Assembly (NCBI GenBank): GCA_050250915.1
Contig: JBFWNT010000003.1
Location: 1-64,000, forward strand
Origin: Miltoncostaea sp050250915
GTDB lineage: Bacteria > Actinomycetota > Thermoleophilia > Miltoncostaeales > Miltoncostaeaceae
Direction of reading: 5' to 3'
Length of the DNA: 64,000 nucleotides
Positions 43,950-51,139 of the stretch are shown in pieces. Each line of letters starts with the position of its first letter. Positions within the stretch are counted from its first letter, which is position 1. The notes under the pieces were generated by a model, which had not been told where the DNA came from, made no database searches, and worked only from the letters and a program-made list of their open reading frames with translations. Made by a program: the position numbers and the translations under genes.

Positions 43950-44285
43950 TCAGCGTGTTCGCGAGACCCCGGAGCCGGAGCGGCGCGTGTTGCCGAAGGC
44001 ATAGATGAGCAGCGCGGCGACGATGATCGCGAGGAGCAGCTCGATGAACCAGCCCACGTCGAACAGGCCGGCCAGGACGCCGCCCAACAGGGCGCCCCCG
44101 ATTCCGCAGAGGATCGTCTCCAACGGCCCGACCCTCCGGGAGTCCTTCAGGAGCAGGCGGGCGAGGATGCCGACCAGCAGACCCACGATCGCCCACCAGA
44201 TGAGGTGGAGCAGGATCCCCATGATCGCGCCGCCCACGATCGCGAACACGACGATCGCGAGGAGGATGAAGAAGAGCACGCCCAC
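43950..44285 (-). CDS. GlsB/YeaQ/YmgE-family stress membrane protein
   Basis: A 111-residue protein with four hydrophobic segments. The family core is GLLVGILARLLLKDSRRVGP followed by ETILCGIGGALLGGVLAGLF; the usual member is about 80-90 residues, and here an extra N-terminal span of about 25 residues precedes it. Transglycosylase-associated is a common but misleading label; the role is stress-related and unclear. Start at GTG 44285 or 44279. It is divergent from the ECF sigma gene. Confidence 0.8.
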   Translation of the reverse strand: MGVLFFILLAIVVFAIVGGAIMGILLHLIWWAIVGLLVGILARLLLKDSRRVGPLETILCGIGGALLGGVLAGLFDVGWFIELLLAIIVAALLIYAFGNTRRSGSGVSRTR

Positions 44286-44324
44286 GTCGACAGGGTAGTG
44301 CGTCGAGGGCCGTTCGTGTGGGCC

Positions 44325-44352
44325 GGGAAGAAAACGCCCGCCCGATGGTACG
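44325..44352 (+). promoter_or_regulatory. ECF-type promoter upstream of the sigma gene at 44.5 kb
   Basis: GGGAAGAAAAC at 44325-44335 is followed by GGTACG at 44347-44352; the distance from GGAA to GGTA is 17 bases, normal for ECF promoters. The same 11-base block with the same spacing occurs at 45830. An in-frame GTG lies 7 bases downstream at 44360, but the codons after it have many A/T third positions, so a leader of about 130 bases to GTG 44489 is more likely. Autoregulation is inferred. Confidence 0.6.
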
Positions 44353-44488
44353 TAAGGGCGTGACGGCGATCGCAGCCCACGGTCCCGGGACATCCATCCC
44401 ACTTGCCCCACCCGGCCCGCGTCCGGGAGGGTGTGGCGGACGTGCGGGCGGACGCCCGGGCCAGGACGCGACGGAGCGCAGCCGAAAC

Positions 44489-45055
44489 GTGGGCACTTTC
44501 GGTCGGAGACGGACGGACGACGGCACGGACCCGCTCGCGCGGGACCGGCGGCTGATCCGCGCCATCCGGGCCGGCTCCGAGGACGCCGCCGACGAGCTGG
44601 TGCGCGCCTACCTGCCCCGGTCGTACCGTGCGGCGCTCCTCATCGTGGGCGACCGCCACCTGGCGGAGGACGTGGTGCAGGACGCGTTCGAGCGCGCCCT
44701 GAAGGCGCTCGACCGCTACGACGACTCCCGCCCGTTCGCGCCCTGGCTCCACCGCATCGTCGCCAATAAGGCGCTCGACGCCGTCCGCCGCCGCGACGAG
44801 CCGTTCGAGTTCGTCGACGAGCAGCACGGCGACCGTGACCCCTACGCCATCGCCGACGCCTCCCGGGAGCTCGTCGAGGCCGTGCGCCTGCTCCCCGAGG
44901 ACCGCCGCGTCGTGGTCGTGCTGCGCCTGCTGTTCGGCTACACGCCCGACGAGGTGGCCGAGATGCTCGACGTCCGCGTCGGCACCATCCACTCGCGCCT
45001 CTCCCGCGGCCTCGACCAGCTCCGCGACCAGCTCGGGGTGTCCCGTGAGGCCTGA
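44489..45055 (+). CDS. ECF RNA polymerase sigma factor
   Basis: A 188-residue sigma factor. Region 2 spans about 30-100 (VRAYLPRSYRAALLIVGD, EDVVQDAFERALKALDRYDD, FAPWLHRIVANKALDAVRRR); region 4 spans about 130-185 (LPEDRRVVVVLRLLFGYTPD, MLDVRVGTIHSRLSRGLDQL). No extra C-terminal domain is present. GTG 44489 is preferred to in-frame GTG 44360 because the 43 codons between them have clearly lower GC in third positions. It overlaps the next gene by 11 bases, typical of a sigma/anti-sigma pair. Confidence 0.92.
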   Translation: MGTFGRRRTDDGTDPLARDRRLIRAIRAGSEDAADELVRAYLPRSYRAALLIVGDRHLAEDVVQDAFERALKALDRYDDSRPFAPWLHRIVANKALDAVRRRDEPFEFVDEQHGDRDPYAIADASRELVEAVRLLPEDRRVVVVLRLLFGYTPDEVAEMLDVRVGTIHSRLSRGLDQLRDQLGVSREA

Positions 45056-45821
45056 CGACGACGGCGCCCTCCGGATCGCCGAGCGGATGGACGAGATCCC
45101 CGTCCCCGACGGCCTGGAGGACCGCGTCCGCGCGGACGCCCGCGCGACCGTCCGCGCCGGCGCCGCCGGCACGCGCACCCGGCGCGGCCGCCGCCGGCGG
45201 ATCGCCATCCTGGCCACGGCCGCCCTCCTCGCCGGCGCGGCCGGATCCGCGGCCGGCTACTACCTCGCCACCCGCGGCGACGACGTGAACGCGGTCCCCG
45301 CCGGCCCCGAGGCGCGCGCCGCCATCAGCGAATCCGCAATCCTCGCCCGCCTGCCGTGGCTCAGCCAGACGGGCGGCAGCCCCACCCTGGCCCGGACCGC
45401 CGCGGCGCCCTCGCTCCAGTACCCGCCCGGCACCACCTACCGGGTCGCCCTCGACCGGCTGCTGCGGTCGGTGGTGGCGCGCGGCGAACTGCCGCACGGC
45501 ACCGCCGTCCGCCCCGCCCTGCCCGCGGGCGTCGTGTGGGCCCCCGGCGCCGCCGGGAGCGGCCCGCGCCTCGACCTGCGCGCGCCCTTCGGCTACCTCG
45601 TCCAGAACGGCAGGATCCAGACCCCGACCACCTCCATCGACGGGTCGCTCCCGCCGGCCCAGGCCTCGGCGGCGGCGCAGGCCATCGCGCGCCTGCGCGT
45701 CGACGGCGGCCCGCTGCCCCGGGGCATCCGGGTGGACGCCCCGCCCCTCGCGGCCTGTCAGGTGCTGCTGCCCGGCGAGCACAACATCCCCTGCCGGGTC
45801 GCGCTGCCCCCCTCCGACTAG
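45045..45821 (+). CDS. Membrane partner of the ECF sigma factor (putative anti-sigma)
   Basis: A 258-residue protein: cytoplasmic N-terminus of about 52 residues with an acidic helix (RIAERMDEIPVPDGLEDRVR) and an Arg-rich end, one span at about 53-74, and an outer domain of about 180 residues. Residues 123-251 match the neighbouring lipoprotein (SLQYPPGTTY, LRAPFGY, GPLPRGIRVDAPPLAACQV). No zinc HxxxCxxC anti-sigma motif is present, so the anti-sigma role rests on position and topology. The GTG overlaps the sigma stop by 11 bases. Confidence 0.65.
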   Translation: MRPDDDGALRIAERMDEIPVPDGLEDRVRADARATVRAGAAGTRTRRGRRRRIAILATAALLAGAAGSAAGYYLATRGDDVNAVPAGPEARAAISESAILARLPWLSQTGGSPTLARTAAAPSLQYPPGTTYRVALDRLLRSVVARGELPHGTAVRPALPAGVVWAPGAAGSGPRLDLRAPFGYLVQNGRIQTPTTSIDGSLPPAQASAAAQAIARLRVDGGPLPRGIRVDAPPLAACQVLLPGEHNIPCRVALPPSD

Positions 45822-45829
45822 TCTTCCGC

Positions 45830-45857
45830 GGGAAGAAAACGTGCCGGCCCGCGTATG
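45830..45857 (+). promoter_or_regulatory. ECF-type promoter upstream of the lipoprotein gene
   Basis: GGGAAGAAAAC at 45830-45840, then CGTATG at 45852-45857, with 17 bases between GGAA and CGTA. It repeats the element at 44325. The ATG of the lipoprotein follows 7 bases after the -10, so the message would be leaderless. The -35 also forms the right half of an inverted repeat, TCTTCC-GCG-GGAAGA (45822-45836), which overlaps the end of the preceding gene and could be an operator or a short terminator. Confidence 0.65.
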
Positions 45858-45864
45858 AGGGGCG

Positions 45865-46464
45865 ATGGCGCGTTGCGGAACCGGATCCCGCGCACTCCTC
45901 GCGGCCCTCGTGGCCGCCGCCCTCGCCGTGCTCGTCCCCGCGCTGTCGGGATGCGCCGCAGACCCCGACCCCATCGCCGCGGCCCAGGCGCCCTCGGGCT
46001 CCGGCCTGGACCTGGCGAGCGCCCCCTGGGTGGACATGCCCCAGGGGGCGAACTCCGTCGGGACGGCGCCGGAGTGGCCCTCGCTACGGTTCGCGCCCGG
46101 CGTCACCTACGCCGGCGCGCTGACCCGCCTGTACGTCGCGGCCCGGACGGGCGCGTCGCGGGTCGAGGACGCCGAGGTCGCGGCGCCGCTGCCGCGCGAG
46201 GTGGTCTACGTGGCCCCGGCCACCGACGCCGACGGCCTCCAGCTCTCGCTCCTCGCCCCCTGGGGTTGGACCGGATCCGACGGGGCCATCCGGCCGCCGA
46301 GCATCAACATGCCCGGCACCCTGCCCCCCGACGAGGTGATGCGCCGCTTCCGGGAGGCGCAGGCCGAGGGTCGCCCGCTGCCCGAGGGCGCGCGCATCGA
46401 CGTGCCGCAGCTCCCGGCGTGCCAGGTCGCGCAGGGGACCCCGGACCAGCGCCCGCCATGTTGA
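45865..46464 (+). CDS. Lipoprotein carrying the partner protein's outer domain
   Basis: A 199-residue lipoprotein: basic start, hydrophobic core and lipobox LSGC with acylated C30. Residues 73-199 align with residues 123-251 of the upstream membrane protein: SLRFAPGVTY against SLQYPPGTTY, LLAPWGW against LRAPFGY, GTLPPDE against GSLPPAQ, and LPEGARIDVPQLPACQV against LPRGIRVDAPPLAACQV, and both end the match with Pro-Cys. A likely disulfide joins the last two Cys. It has its own promoter and overlaps the next gene by 7 bases. The domain is not one I recognise. Confidence 0.75.
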   Translation: MARCGTGSRALLAALVAAALAVLVPALSGCAADPDPIAAAQAPSGSGLDLASAPWVDMPQGANSVGTAPEWPSLRFAPGVTYAGALTRLYVAARTGASRVEDAEVAAPLPREVVYVAPATDADGLQLSLLAPWGWTGSDGAIRPPSINMPGTLPPDEVMRRFREAQAEGRPLPEGARIDVPQLPACQVAQGTPDQRPPC

Positions 46465-46808
46465 GGCCCCGCCGGCTCGCGGCCCTGGCCGCGGCGGCCG
46501 GCCTCGCCGTGGCCGCGCCGCAGGCGGGCGCGATCTCCACCAACTGCGCGGTGAACGCGTCCGGCGGCTTCGTCAACTGCCTCGCGCTCAGCGGCCCCAC
46601 CGTCGAGATCGCGAAGGCGAACCAGGCCGCCGGGACGCCCTACCGCTTCCAGCTCGTCCGGTTCAGCGACGGCGCCCGCTGGGGCTGGTGGCAGTGGTCC
46701 GACACCAACTACCACCTCCCCGCCCTGTCGCTCTCCGGGGTGATCACGGGGCAGGTCGACAACCTCGGCAGCGGGAACCCCAACACCTACTACATCGAGC
46801 TGAACTGA
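46458..46808 (+). CDS. Small secreted aromatic-rich protein
   Basis: A 116-residue protein with a signal peptide (RPRRLAALAAAAGLAVAA, cleavage near residue 25). The mature part of about 91 residues starts ISTNCAVNASGGFVNC, whose two Cys could form a disulfide, and contains RWGWWQWSDTNYH, four Trp within a few residues, before a beta-rich end (GVITGQVDNLGSGNPNTYY). Its ATG overlaps the lipoprotein stop, so both are made together. No family is recognised; a surface ligand or toxin-like role is possible but unsupported. Confidence 0.65.
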   Translation: MLRPRRLAALAAAAGLAVAAPQAGAISTNCAVNASGGFVNCLALSGPTVEIAKANQAAGTPYRFQLVRFSDGARWGWWQWSDTNYHLPALSLSGVITGQVDNLGSGNPNTYYIELN

Positions 46809-46827
46809 CGGCCGCGGGCCGGCCCCG

Positions 46828-47337
46828 TCAGCCGCGCGGGCGGTAGGCCAGGACGCGCCGCGCCACCACGTCGCCGTCGCGGTTGCGGGCGACGACGGTG
46901 ACCTTCCTCGGCACGCCCCGCGCCACCGCCAGATAGGCGTCGCCCCGGCGGGCCTTCCGCAGGGCCCGCCCCGAATCATCGACCGCCGAGACCGCGATGC
47001 CCGGCCCCACCCGGCCCACCACGACGCTCCGCTGCGCGCCGAACGTCCCGCTGAAGCACACCGTCAGCGCCTTCGCCGTCGCGGGGCAGGCGGCGCCGCC
47101 GATCTCCTGGGCCCGCGGACGGCTGAGCACCAGCCAGCGGTCGTCCTCGACCGTCCCCGACCACAGCGTCCACGCCCCGCCGTCGGCGGGCAGCGACAGG
47201 ACGAAGGCGGGGTCCGTCAACTGGTTCCGCACGCCCTTCGGGGGCGTCGGGGCGCCGGCCGTCGCGATCGGGACGGCGACCAGCGCCGCCGCCAGGCCGG
47301 CCAGGACGAGCAGACGAGTCGTGGGGGCCGGCCGCAT
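46828..47337 (-). CDS. Secreted hypothetical protein
   Basis: A 169-residue protein with a signal peptide (residues 1-28, ending TAGA). The mature part is beta-rich and has two Cys (GGAACPATAKALTVCFSG) that probably pair. The C-terminal strands (SVVVGRVGPGIAVSAVDD, GVPRKVTVVARNRDGDVV) look like an immunoglobulin-type or sandwich fold. No family is recognised. It converges on the small secreted protein across 19 bases, which suggests that the two ends share a termination zone. Confidence 0.65.
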   Translation of the reverse strand: MRPAPTTRLLVLAGLAAALVAVPIATAGAPTPPKGVRNQLTDPAFVLSLPADGGAWTLWSGTVEDDRWLVLSRPRAQEIGGAACPATAKALTVCFSGTFGAQRSVVVGRVGPGIAVSAVDDSGRALRKARRGDAYLAVARGVPRKVTVVARNRDGDVVARRVLAYRPRG

Positions 47338-47387
47338 CGGGCCGGAAGCCTCTCACGCCCGCCGCCGGGGGTACCAGCGGGCCGGGG

Positions 47388-49124
47388 TCAGCCCCGGCCG
47401 AGCGCCGCCAGCGGCAGGTCGAGCGCGGCCGGCGACCCGAGCACGGCCAGGAACGCGTCCACCAGGTCCGCGTCGAACTGGGTGCCGCGCCCCGCCACCA
47501 GTTGCGCGCGGGCCATGTCCTCCGGCATGCCCCGGCGGTAGGGGCGGTCGGCGGTCATCGCCTCGTAGGCGTCGGCGATCCCCAGGATCAGGGCCTCCAA
47601 GGGGATCGCGTCGCCGGCCAGGCCGTGCGGGTAGCCGCGGCCGTCGGGGCGCTCGTGGTGGTGCAGCACCCAGTGGCGCACGTCGGCCAGGTCCGGGTGG
47701 ACCAGCAGGTTCGCGCCGATCTCGGGGTGGCGCCGCATCTCCGCCCACTCGGCGGCGGTGAGCGGCCCGGGCTTGAAGAGGACCGCGTCGGAGATCCCGA
47801 CCTTGCCGACGTCGTGGAGCATCCCGGCCACCCGGACCTCCTCCACCCGGTCGCCGTCCATGCCGATCCGGCCGGCGATCGCGGCGGCGAAGGCGCCGAC
47901 GCGGTCGGAGTGCGCGCGCGTGTGGGGGTCGCGGGCGTCCACCGCCGCGGCCAGGGCCAGCACCGAGGCGACGTAGGCGTCGTGGCCCGCCGGCGTCCGC
48001 CGCCCGCCGCCCTCCTGATCCGGCACGGTGCCGGGGTCGAAGACGACGCTGCGGTCGCGCCCCGAGGTCTTGGCCTGGTACATCGCCGCGTCGGCGGCGT
48101 GCACGGCGTCACCCACCGACCGGCCGTGCTCAGGGAAGGCGGCGATGCCGGCGCTGGCGGTCAGCGGGACGCCGCCGGGCATCGGGATGTCGGCGATGCG
48201 GGCGCGCAGGCGCTCCGCCATGAGCCACGCCCCCTTGGAGCCCGTCTCCGGCAGCAGCACCACGAACTCCTCGCCGCCGATCCGCGACGCCAGGTCGCCC
48301 GGGCGCAGGGCCGCCTCGATGGTCCGCGCCACCGCCCCCAGGCACGCGTCGCCGCCCTCGCGCCCGTGGGCCGCGTTCACCGCCTTGAAGCCGTCCAGGT
48401 CCAGGATGAGCACGGCGAAGCGGGCGTCGGCGCCGGCGGCGTCGAGGGTGTCGAGGCGGCGCTCCAGCACCCGCCGGTTGGGCAGGCCGGTCAGCGCGTC
48501 CTGGTCGGCCAGGCGCTCGGCGTGGGCGAGGCTGGCCAGGGCCTCCGCGTGGGTGCGGGCGTTCGCGAGCGCCAGCGTCGCGATGTTCGCCAGGCCGCGC
48601 GCCACCGAGCGCTCCTCGCCCGAGAACCGGCGCGGCCCCCCGAAGCTGCAGAACAGTGCGCCGAGGCACGCGGGCGGCTCGCCGGGGGTCAGGGCGGGCC
48701 GCTCGAGCCGCATGCCCACGATCGCCCCGCTCCCCAGCCGGGTGGCGACGGCGGCCGGCAGGCCGGGCCAGGCCGACGCGTCCTCCAGCACCACCATCGG
48801 GTCGTCGTGCACCAGCAGGCCCCAGAGCGGCAGCTCGTCGGGCCCCCGTCCCCGCGCCCACTCCAGGGCCCGGCGCACCTGCGGATCGGCCTCGGTGGTG
48901 TGCACGTCGACCACAACGCGGGCGACCGGGTCGCACTCGTAGGCGCTGGCCCGGTCGGCGCCGAGCGCCCGGCGGGCGGCGTCGGCGATGGCCCGGAGCG
49001 TGGTCCCCGTGTCGAGGGACGCGCCGATCATCGCGGCGGCCTCGCGGACGATCGTGTCGGAGCTCGGGGGGTTCGGGACCAATCCGTGTCCTCGTACTGA
49101 GACGCCGTCCGGACAGAACCCCAT
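47388..49124 (-). CDS. GAF-GGDEF-HD-GYP cyclic-di-GMP protein
   Basis: A 578-residue soluble protein. A GAF-like sensor (about 25-195) is followed by a GGDEF domain (205-365) with an active GGEEF (283-287), so it can probably make cyclic-di-GMP. An HD-GYP domain follows (380-560) with HD at 437-438 (MLHDVGKVG), HHHERPDGRGYP at 488-499 and IADAYEAMTADRPY, so it can probably also degrade it. Which activity dominates, and what the GAF domain binds, are unknown. ATG 49124 is used; later starts are possible. Confidence 0.9.
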   Translation of the reverse strand: MGFCPDGVSVRGHGLVPNPPSSDTIVREAAAMIGASLDTGTTLRAIADAARRALGADRASAYECDPVARVVVDVHTTEADPQVRRALEWARGRGPDELPLWGLLVHDDPMVVLEDASAWPGLPAAVATRLGSGAIVGMRLERPALTPGEPPACLGALFCSFGGPRRFSGEERSVARGLANIATLALANARTHAEALASLAHAERLADQDALTGLPNRRVLERRLDTLDAAGADARFAVLILDLDGFKAVNAAHGREGGDACLGAVARTIEAALRPGDLASRIGGEEFVVLLPETGSKGAWLMAERLRARIADIPMPGGVPLTASAGIAAFPEHGRSVGDAVHAADAAMYQAKTSGRDRSVVFDPGTVPDQEGGGRRTPAGHDAYVASVLALAAAVDARDPHTRAHSDRVGAFAAAIAGRIGMDGDRVEEVRVAGMLHDVGKVGISDAVLFKPGPLTAAEWAEMRRHPEIGANLLVHPDLADVRHWVLHHHERPDGRGYPHGLAGDAIPLEALILGIADAYEAMTADRPYRRGMPEDMARAQLVAGRGTQFDADLVDAFLAVLGSPAALDLPLAALGRG

Positions 49125-49164
49125 CGGCCCGCGGTCTCTCGGGGATGAGGGCAGGGGCGTCCCG

Positions 49165-50637
49165 CTAGGGCCGGGGGACCCGCACCACCTGCCGCCCCGA
49201 CTGCGTCAGCACCCACACCTGGCCGCCGGTCAGCGCCATGTGGCCCGACAGGGGGGCCGGGGACGTCGCCTGGGCGCGCACCCGGCCGGCCGGATCCAGT
49301 CGCAGCACCGAGCGCCCGTCGGACGCCACCGCCCACAGCTCCGCGTCGCCCGCCACGATCGCGCGCAGCCCCGTCCGCACCGGGCGCGCCGGCCCGGCCA
49401 GGCCCACCCGCAGCAGCCCGCCGTCGCGGGGCAGCACCCACGCCACGCCGCGGCCCACGGCCAGCGCGGCGGTCGCGGTGGCGGCGGGCAGGCGGGTGCG
49501 GCGCACCAGCGCGCCCGTCCCCGGATCCCGTCGCTCCATCCGGACGGTGCCGTCCTCGTCCACCAGCAGCCAGAGCGCGCGGGCGTCGGCGGCCACGGCG
49601 CGCACCCGTCCCGGCTGGAGCGTCACGTCGCGCGGCGTCGCGTCGCGGACGACGCCGCGCAGCAGCTGCCCGTCCGGGCAGCCGGGGCCGGCGGCGCACG
49701 GGACCAGGCTCCACAGCTCCGCCCCGGCGCGCGCGGGGCTGGCCCCCACACCGCTCAGGCGGGCGCCGCGCAGGCCGTCGGCGCCGGGGGCGGGGCGGGT
49801 GAGCGTGCCGGCGGCGTCACGCAACCAGGCCACGCGGCCGTCGGTGATCAGGGACTCCCGGGGCGCCAGGTCGCCCGAGCCGGGAAGGCGCTTCCCGCTG
49901 TCGGGGTCCACGCCCGTCAGTCGGCCGCCGTCGCCCTCCACCCACAGCACGCCCGCATCGCCGGCGATCCCCGCCGCCGGCGCCCCGAGCGGCACCACCG
50001 ACGCGGCGGGGCGTCCCGGCAGGGAGACGCCCGCCTCCCCCATCGCCCCCAGCAGCTGCTCGCGCAGCAGCGTCGCCAGGCCCAGGGCCCCGGTGGCGCT
50101 CAGGTGCAGCCCGTCCGCCGCGAACCACGGGCGCCCGGCGCTGTACGCGTTCCAGTCGGCCACCCGCACCACCATCCCGCCCGAGCCGCCGCCGCGGGCG
50201 GCCGCGCGGATGCGGTCGTTGATGGCGCGGTAGTACGACCGCTGCTCGCGGAGGGTCACCCACACCACGGCGCGCACACCCGCCTGGCGCAGCGTGGTGA
50301 TCATCGCGGGGACGTCGTAGACGCGGGCCTCGTCGTTGTACCCCACGTTGATGATCACGGCGTCGCCCAGGCCGGAGCCCAGGGAGCGCGCCACGTCCAG
50401 CGCCGACGGCGGGGAGCCGCCGAGGCACCCGGGATACGCGAGCCGGCGGCACACGTCGGCCACCACCCGCAGGCGCAGCCCGCGCCCCAGGTATCGCACG
50501 GCCTGGGGGGCGAACCCGAACGACGCCTGCACGGAGTCGCCGATCACGGTGACCTGCGGAGGCGCGGCCTGCGCCGGCGCAGGCGTCGCCCACGCCGCCG
50601 CGAACGCGACGGCGAGGGCGACGACCAGCCCCTTCAG
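49165..50637 (-). CDS. Secreted SGNH hydrolase fused to a beta-propeller-like domain (CTG start)
   Basis: A 490-residue protein. The SGNH core is visible: block I VIGDSVQASF, block III NVGYND and block V ADGLHLSATG. The second half (about 225-490) has repeats of 40-50 residues with Trp/Leu/Val strands (GVLWVEGDGG, VWVLTQSGRQ), like a quinoprotein-type propeller. Without a signal peptide the frame would start at GTG 50547, in the first beta strand. A CTG at 50637 gives a good signal peptide (KGLVVALAVAFAAAW, then APAQA) and lies 4 bases after the previous stop, so CTG initiation is proposed. It is last in the acyltransferase operon. Confidence 0.72.
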   Translation of the reverse strand: MKGLVVALAVAFAAAWATPAPAQAAPPQVTVIGDSVQASFGFAPQAVRYLGRGLRLRVVADVCRRLAYPGCLGGSPPSALDVARSLGSGLGDAVIINVGYNDEARVYDVPAMITTLRQAGVRAVVWVTLREQRSYYRAINDRIRAAARGGGSGGMVVRVADWNAYSAGRPWFAADGLHLSATGALGLATLLREQLLGAMGEAGVSLPGRPAASVVPLGAPAAGIAGDAGVLWVEGDGGRLTGVDPDSGKRLPGSGDLAPRESLITDGRVAWLRDAAGTLTRPAPGADGLRGARLSGVGASPARAGAELWSLVPCAAGPGCPDGQLLRGVVRDATPRDVTLQPGRVRAVAADARALWLLVDEDGTVRMERRDPGTGALVRRTRLPAATATAALAVGRGVAWVLPRDGGLLRVGLAGPARPVRTGLRAIVAGDAELWAVASDGRSVLRLDPAGRVRAQATSPAPLSGHMALTGGQVWVLTQSGRQVVRVPRP

Positions 50638-50641
50638 CGCC

Positions 50642-51139
50642 CTAGACGAAGTGGACCGCGATCCGGCTGACCTTGTCGCCCTTCAGGGTGAACAGGGTCT
50701 CGGTGGCCCGCGCGCGGAACCTGGAGGGCAGGCGGCACTCGGTGGTGCCGGAGATCGCCCCCGGCCGGCACCTGGCCTTCGGGTAGGCCGACGTGAGCTT
50801 CGCCCGGCTCGACCCGATCCTCACGCCCGACGCGGTGGCCTGCGGCCCGCGCACCACGGCGATCTCGAAGGCCTTGCCGGCGATGAAGTAGATGCCGATC
50901 CCGCGGCTCTTCACGTAGCGGTAATTCAGGACGTTGCTGCCCGCCTCCGGCGCGCCCAGCACCTTCTTGACCTGGGCGGTGCTGTCGCCCACATAGACGC
51001 CGGCCACGCCCTTGCCCGGCGCGATGCGCGCCTGCGCCAGCGCCGGCAGCGCGCAGAGCGCGGCCAGCGCCCCCGCACAGGCCACCGCGACGATCCGCCG
51101 CCCCCGGGCCTCCGTTCCCCTCGTGCCGAGCTGCATCAT
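50642..51139 (-). CDS. Secreted BamE/SmpA-like small protein
   Basis: A 165-residue protein with a signal peptide (about 14-36, ending ALAQA). Two similar units follow: GVYVGDSTAQVKKVLGAPEA and VRIGSSRAKLTSAYPKARC, the G(x)S(x)xxV(x)xxLG pattern of SmpA/OmlA/BamE-like folds. Two Cys (C139 and C148, approximate) may pair. The ATG overlaps the acyltransferase stop (ATGA). The function is unknown; position suggests a role in the same envelope-glycan pathway. Confidence 0.68.
   Translation of the reverse strand: MMQLGTRGTEARGRRIVAVACAGALAALCALPALAQARIAPGKGVAGVYVGDSTAQVKKVLGAPEAGSNVLNYRYVKSRGIGIYFIAGKAFEIAVVRGPQATASGVRIGSSRAKLTSAYPKARCRPGAISGTTECRLPSRFRARATETLFTLKGDKVSRIAVHFV

Noticed and set aside
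44360..44488. N-terminal extension of the ECF sigma factor from GTG 44360
   Set aside because: Third codon positions are A or T far more often than in accepted genes here, and the extension is Gly/Pro-rich without sigma features.
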